Shown here piece by piece: positions 59,277 through 64,000 of a DNA stretch of 64,000 bases (its first letter is position 1; every line of letters begins with the position of its first letter). Made by a program: the position numbers and the translations under genes. Where the stretch lies: positions 1 to 64,000 of the forward strand of contig ML213535.1 of NCBI GenBank assembly GCA_004369045.1, read 5' to 3'. The notes below the pieces were generated by a model that had not been told where the DNA came from, did no database searches, and saw nothing but the letters and a program-made list of their open reading frames with translations. The DNA comes from Heliocybe sulcata (lineage: Eukaryota > Basidiomycota > Agaricomycetes > Gloeophyllales > Gloeophyllaceae).

Positions 59277-61947
59277 TTATGAACGGGTCATTGAAGCCGA
59301 GGCATTGAAACGAACGAAGGGTGTAAATGGCGCTAGGCGACGGTCCTCTTTACCGAGGTTGCGTGCATTATGCCCTCGGTGCTCACATTGCATTAGTGGA
59401 CCCGACATCCTGAAATCCACCTCCATCAACTCCATCAACTGCCGGATATCCCTGTCATCGATGTTGCCGTTGATAATAGTAAGTTTCGTTGTGTGCTTGC
59501 CGTGGCTGCGGCACTCAAATGAACTTATCAAGGACTTTGCGTAGTCGATCGCGGCGTCGAAGTACTGGAGCATGAATGGTACAGAATTCAACGTGATGTC
59601 CCGGCCGGATGGAAAGATGGCTCGAAAGGGTCGATCAGCGGATGGGTACCAACCGAGTCCCCATGGCATTGTCCAGACTGCGTCGCCGTGCAAGTGGACG
59701 GTGTGCACCCTTGGCATGAGCTCAAACATCTCGTACCAGATGGGAACCACGAACAGATCGTATTCCCCGTGGTCGACTGCGAGGTTATCGACACGTCCCA
59801 GCACAGGTGCCAAATGCTCGACGATCTGCTCGATGCAGGTGCGATGCGGCCAATAGCAGAAGTGTTGTGTGACGGGCCTAAAATAGCTTCGTAAAATACC
59901 TGAAATAATTGATAGCGGGAGGGGAGACTGAAGGCCAGACCTACAACGAATATATGTCAGTTCAAGTGACTAGTAATTGCTTAGTACCTTGGATTCCGAG
60001 GGAATATTCGAGGATTTCGAGCTATGTAAGCTCTAAACCGAGACTGAAGTAAATTCCTTTAATAATAGCTACAACAATATTACCAAGAAATAGACTGCAG
60101 AAAACTGTAGAAAGCTCTCTGCTAGTAGCTGACGCAATACCAGTGAGAAACCAGATCACAGTTAATATCTGAAGATAATCCCGAGTGACGGAAAACCCAA
60201 GTCACTGATATTAAACTAAAGACATGGGTAGCTACAATAGTGACCTATTGGCTGGAGAGTGCTGAGACACAGCTGAGGATGATGGGTTGAAAGTAGCGAC
60301 TGTCTCTATTGCAGCGCATCGAGCGCGTCTCATATACTACAGGGGTTCGGCCATCGGGGACCTCCCGAGTACTTACTTAGTAAGCTAACACTGCCTCGTT
60401 GACTCAAGCAGAGTCAATGCTGGCTCCGAGCACAGCCAGCGGGACCGAGCTATGCTGATACATGTAGATATTAGGCTAGGAAACACTCTAAAACTCAGTC
60501 AACGGGTCGGGCAGGCTGGACGCCACCCGAGCCACATGGCGCTATCTCGATCCGGAAGGACCATTTCCGAATATGGGCTAATGTGACAACTCCGTAGTAA
60601 CAAGCTCTCTAAGGTAATGTCTAGCTACGTACTGACAAGAATAGCGATACACAGCAAGAAGTGTATTTTGACGAACGGTGCATCCGTCGGGCCTGCGGTG
60701 TCATTGAAGAGACCCCATGTCAAGTCGATGCGACTGTCACCTCGGAACTCTGCTGCAATTTTCGGGCGCGCAGCTGCAACCCGGTTCACGAGAGGTGCGA
60801 GCGCGGTCATGACTGCAGCTGCATCGTCATAGCAGTACATCACGCATATGACGAGTCCGACTTGGTTCACGTTCGGAATGTCGAGGTACTCGAACACTCT
60901 CGTGCTCTCAACATCTCCGATCTCCAGCACCAACATTTCTAGGTCCTGCAGTCTGACAGAGGGTAGTCGAGTGGAGCCACTGATATCTTTGGAGTCCAGG
61001 GTGACACAGAGTCTACGCAGCTTTGGAGTCATGGATACGGCATCGAGTAGGTCGAGTCAACTGAGCTCAATGCATTGAGTTAGGGTCAGGTCTGTAATTG
61101 AATCGCAGAGGAGGGGGTAGAAGGATTGGAACGAAAGATCGTGGACATCAAGCTTCATGAGTCTCTGCGACGCAAAGTGCTTGATGTTCATGTGAAACGG
61201 TGGTGGATCATTGACTGTCTTCGGGGCATGGAGAACCAGTTCAGTGAGTTGAGGCATTCCGTCGCCTACAGTCTCTTCCAAGATTCTGAGCAGGTGAATT
61301 GATTCTAGATCCAAATTCAACGCCCGGATGCGAACGGAGGCCTGCAAAACCAGCTTCAGCTTCTCGCCTGCATCGCAGCCTTCCAGTTTTCCGCAGATAG
61401 AAAGCGCCCTGGCCTTGCTGTTAGCAAGTGCAGCCTTCACCACTGCGAGTGGAGTATCATTTAGCGGGATCGTCGCCCAGAGGCTCGGGTTATGCTTGAT
61501 GATGTCCCGCCAGTCGCGACAGACGAGAAGAACGACTGCCCATAGTTGATTTCCAGGTGTACCAGACCAAACAGCGTCCACCAGGTACAGGCAGAAGATG
61601 TGGACCAGAAGCTCTGTCGGGAGCGTACTGATGCAAGACTGCAGCGGGCGGCTGCCGTTGACCGTGCGGACTTCAGCGATGTGGAACTCGTGAAGGACAG
61701 AATGGCTGCCATGCAGAAGCTCCTTGGCAATCTCTTCACGAGCATGGGTAGTACTGACAAGGTCAGAGTTGGTGTTGTCGAGGATGGGTTCAAGTGTGAT
61801 CCAGCCGCTGGTTCGATGCTGTGGCTGGTCAGGCGCAGCATGGATATGCATGACGAAGTGACTGACTTCTATGTGATTCATGTCTCCATCCATGCTCATT
61901 CTATCGTTACTCTTTATGTCATCCATTGTTTCCGTCTTCGGTGGCAT
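59277..61947 (-). pseudogene. F-box / leucine-rich gene, decayed right-arm copy
   Basis: Inverted paralogue of 51009-52883, with the same start (MPPKTETMDDIKSND) and F-box (TLPTELLVHIFCLYLVDAVW). It is broken in two ways seen directly: an in-frame TGA at 61057-61059, where the left copy has TGC (Cys, in QCIELSCLDLLD), and a 791-bp insertion at 59866-60656. A 3-bp deletion lies near 61075. The downstream part after the insertion is still open to 59277, so disruption is recent relative to the duplication. A truncated F-box-only protein of about 296 residues could still be made from 61057-61947. Confidence 0.85.
59866..60656. mobile_element. 791-bp non-autonomous DNA element with 8-bp target duplication
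   Basis: The element interrupts the right-arm F-box copy and is absent from the left copy, which shows the empty site. It is flanked by an exact duplication of AGAAGTGT (59858-59865 and 60657-60664). Its ends, TGTGTGACGGGCC and (complement) TGCTGTGTATCGC, are only weakly similar as inverted repeats. It is more AT-rich than its surroundings and has no transposase frame. An 8-bp target duplication is the hallmark of hAT-type transposons, so a hAT-derived non-autonomous element is the best guess. Confidence 0.8.
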
Positions 61948-63374
61948 TCATCGTCAGACTGGGAGAGGGCATCAGCAGTGGAGACCATACCTTCATAATT
62001 GTATCTTGGATGTTGTATTGGAGCATTTTACCACCCTGTTGACGGTTTGTTGGGGTTTTGTGTCCAACCTTTGAATGGATTCGACATGTGGCACAGATCC
62101 AGAGGACAACAATTGCTTACCTCAATATCCATAGAATCAGCCATTGTATAGTCGAGGAGAGCGATCCCGTTTGACATTGTTGGGTATAAAGCAAAGAAGC
62201 AGCGATGAATTGGTTTCTGGCAGAAAGCAGACACTCACGAGGGAGAGAGGGTATTCGGTTGGAGATGAATCTTATTCCGTCTCCTTCTGAAGGGCAGCAT
62301 TCCCACACTGCCTCGTGTACACTATGTGTTCAATGTTCAGCTCTCTTACCCACGAGTCCCATCATTTTCAACAATGAGCTCTGATACTGTTGATGACACA
62401 CTACACAAATTGGATGCTGGCGATGGCACAATAGGCCGCACACTATATGTCCGCGAGAGCATCACATTTGTGGCAGAAGTCACGTGCAGATTCGCGTTTC
62501 TCAAGTGCAGGCTGCGATGGCGAAGTCTGCCCATCTCTTATCCGATAATTGCTTACTCCTGGTATTGTTCCATCCATCCTTGCAGCAGCAGCATGATGCA
62601 CGGGATGTGTGTAGGACGAAAACCAATATGATTGTCCCTTTTTATCTAGCTTCCTGCTATATCAAATGGCAACTAGTACTGTTTAATACTTTCTCATAGT
62701 AATAGATATAATCTCGAGAAGCAAACCTTCGCGACATGGGTCGTAGCCGTGGGTCCGCAGTTTCTTGTCAAGGCGTCACCGTTGAACGTACCGGCAGACG
62801 GTCCACAAGCACAGACTCCTGTGTTACTACCATCAGTCCATAACGCAAGAATGCGAATTATGAATGAGCAAAAGCAATCAAATTCGTGTTTCATGGCCCG
62901 AGACGTATGAGTGCTGAGCGCTGAGGACAAGAGTGGGGTACAAGCTGTCGATACTCATCAATTCTAGTCACACGAGTGGCGTGCTAGGATTTGGAGCTGT
63001 TTGCACACTGTGGCCACGGAAAAATGCCATCATCGATACCGTTCACGAATGTGTGTTCCCTCTACCTCTGCTCAAAGCAGTATCCGTGATCAGTTGCATA
63101 TCTGGACGAAGGGGATGGATATGGTATATGTGAGTGTCTGGCAGAATTTTTACGGTTTGTTTGCTAACATGCTTAACCTGCTAGAGATGTCTAGATGGCG
63201 CTCGCTAAATTACTCTCGTCGACATCGATAACCCAGAGTGCTGTGATCATTGGACCCTTCACTCTGCTACACCCATATCTTGTTAATAAATGAATACAAT
63301 TCAGTCAACAAATCACGTCATGGACGGGACAGCAGTGTTGTGTACTGAATGATGGAGGCCCATTCGAGCTCCTA
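61948..63374. other. Spacer between the two right-arm genes
   Basis: Mirror of 48882-51008 without the 570-bp left-arm segment. It includes the copy of the possible first exon (near 62120-62145, minus strand) and its GTAAGC donor. No independent gene is seen. Confidence 0.6.
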
Positions 63375-64000
63375 TCAATTCACTACCACCCCTTCAGAAC
63401 CTTGCTCACCACCCTCTTTGATGACCTTCTTTCCATCCAACTCCTTTCCTTCTCCGTCCTGGATCCATATAACCTTGTTCACCACATCCCCAAAAACTTC
63501 GATATCTTCTCGGCCGATGCCATCAGATTCCGAGATAGTCAGTTCGTTTAATTTCATGGCCTCGCTGTGATCTTCTAATGAGCTTAACAAGGACATCTTG
63601 AAGGTCTCCCTGGAGGAGTGAGGGGCCCAGCTGAACGGGATAGACTCCAGGACAATACTCTCTAAGTGGGGAAAGTAGGTGTCATGATCGTGAACTGATC
63701 CACGACTGATCCCATACGGCATGGCTTTGACTGCCTGCCCATGTAGAAGGAGTCTCTGAACCCCAGTCATAAGGTTGAACATGTCCGACCATTCATCCAA
63801 CGCCTTGCTAGCGTACGCCTTGCCTGTAATTTGCAATTCTTCGACGGACGAGAGGCGATGCCCGAAGCGGTTCTTGAACAGTCGTAGCGGTCAATCCTGA
63901 TGCTTGACACCGGTAAAGGTGAGACTGACCCCTTGGATACGCGTACTTGGGCATCCATTCATCAGCTGCAGCTGCAGGTGATAGTCGCTCAGAGCATCGA
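63375..64000 (-). pseudogene. LRR gene, decayed right-arm copy, cut by the window end
   Basis: Inverted paralogue of 48256-48881: ELQITGKAYASKALDEWSDM, FNLMTGVQRLLLHGQAVKAM, DHDTYFPHLESIVLESIPFS, ending EGGEQGSEGVVVN at 63375. An in-frame TGA at 63891-63893 replaces CGA (Arg) of the left copy, a C-to-T change at a CpG site. The N-terminal part lies outside the window. Confidence 0.85.

Larger units (their letters stand above)
58676..64000 (-). repeat. Right arm of the large inverted duplication
   Basis: Mirror copy of 48256-54021. The inner edge is the complement of GTGAGCAAGG at about 58676-58685. The arm continues past the end of the window. Both genes in this arm are broken, in contrast with the intact left arm. 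Confidence 0.9.

Overview
The window is a chromosome end from a filamentous basidiomycete, most likely an Agaricomycete. Its first 54 bases are telomere repeats written on the C-rich strand. The genes have many very short introns (about 45-75 bp), strong G/C preference at third codon positions, and family types common in mushroom-forming fungi: F-box/LRR genes, single-pass Ser/Thr-rich membrane proteins, an AADC-type decarboxylase and a secreted flavin amine oxidase. No tRNA, rRNA, CRISPR or retroelement was recognised.

Layout. (1) 1-10.15 kb: telomere, then a subtelomeric mosaic of diverged repeat modules. Several modules recur in one fixed order on the minus strand and look like three large and two partial copies of an intron-rich, decayed gene family of unknown function; a second set is rich in GGGTGCA boxes. 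(2) 10.5-30.3 kb: aromatic-L-amino-acid decarboxylase with 12 exons, BTB/POZ protein, Ser/Thr-rich membrane protein, MED31, a tandem pair of small nucleotidyltransferase-fold proteins, a coiled-coil protein with TPxDR repeats, and a membrane protein preceded by three 250-bp tandem repeats. (3) 30.5-44 kb: housekeeping and regulatory genes: RPF2 and DBR1 divergent from one promoter region, a two-finger C2H2 transcription factor that carries a long second open frame, and an SRPK-type kinase. Between DBR1 and the transcription factor lie about 4.5 kb with duplicated non-coding segments and few genes. (4) 44.8-64 kb: a large inverted duplication. The left arm carries an intact LRR gene and an intact F-box gene; the right arm carries decayed copies of both in mirror order. 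A secreted amine oxidase gene lies in the spacer. The right-arm F-box copy is split by a 791-bp element flanked by an exact 8-bp target duplication.

The core genes serve general gene expression (Mediator, 60S ribosome assembly, lariat turnover, SR-protein phosphorylation). The telomere-proximal part and the inverted duplication are the fast-evolving parts. Gene models were spliced by eye; exon edges were checked for frame in the decarboxylase, BTB, MED31, both nucleotidyltransferases and the zinc-finger gene, and are approximate elsewhere.
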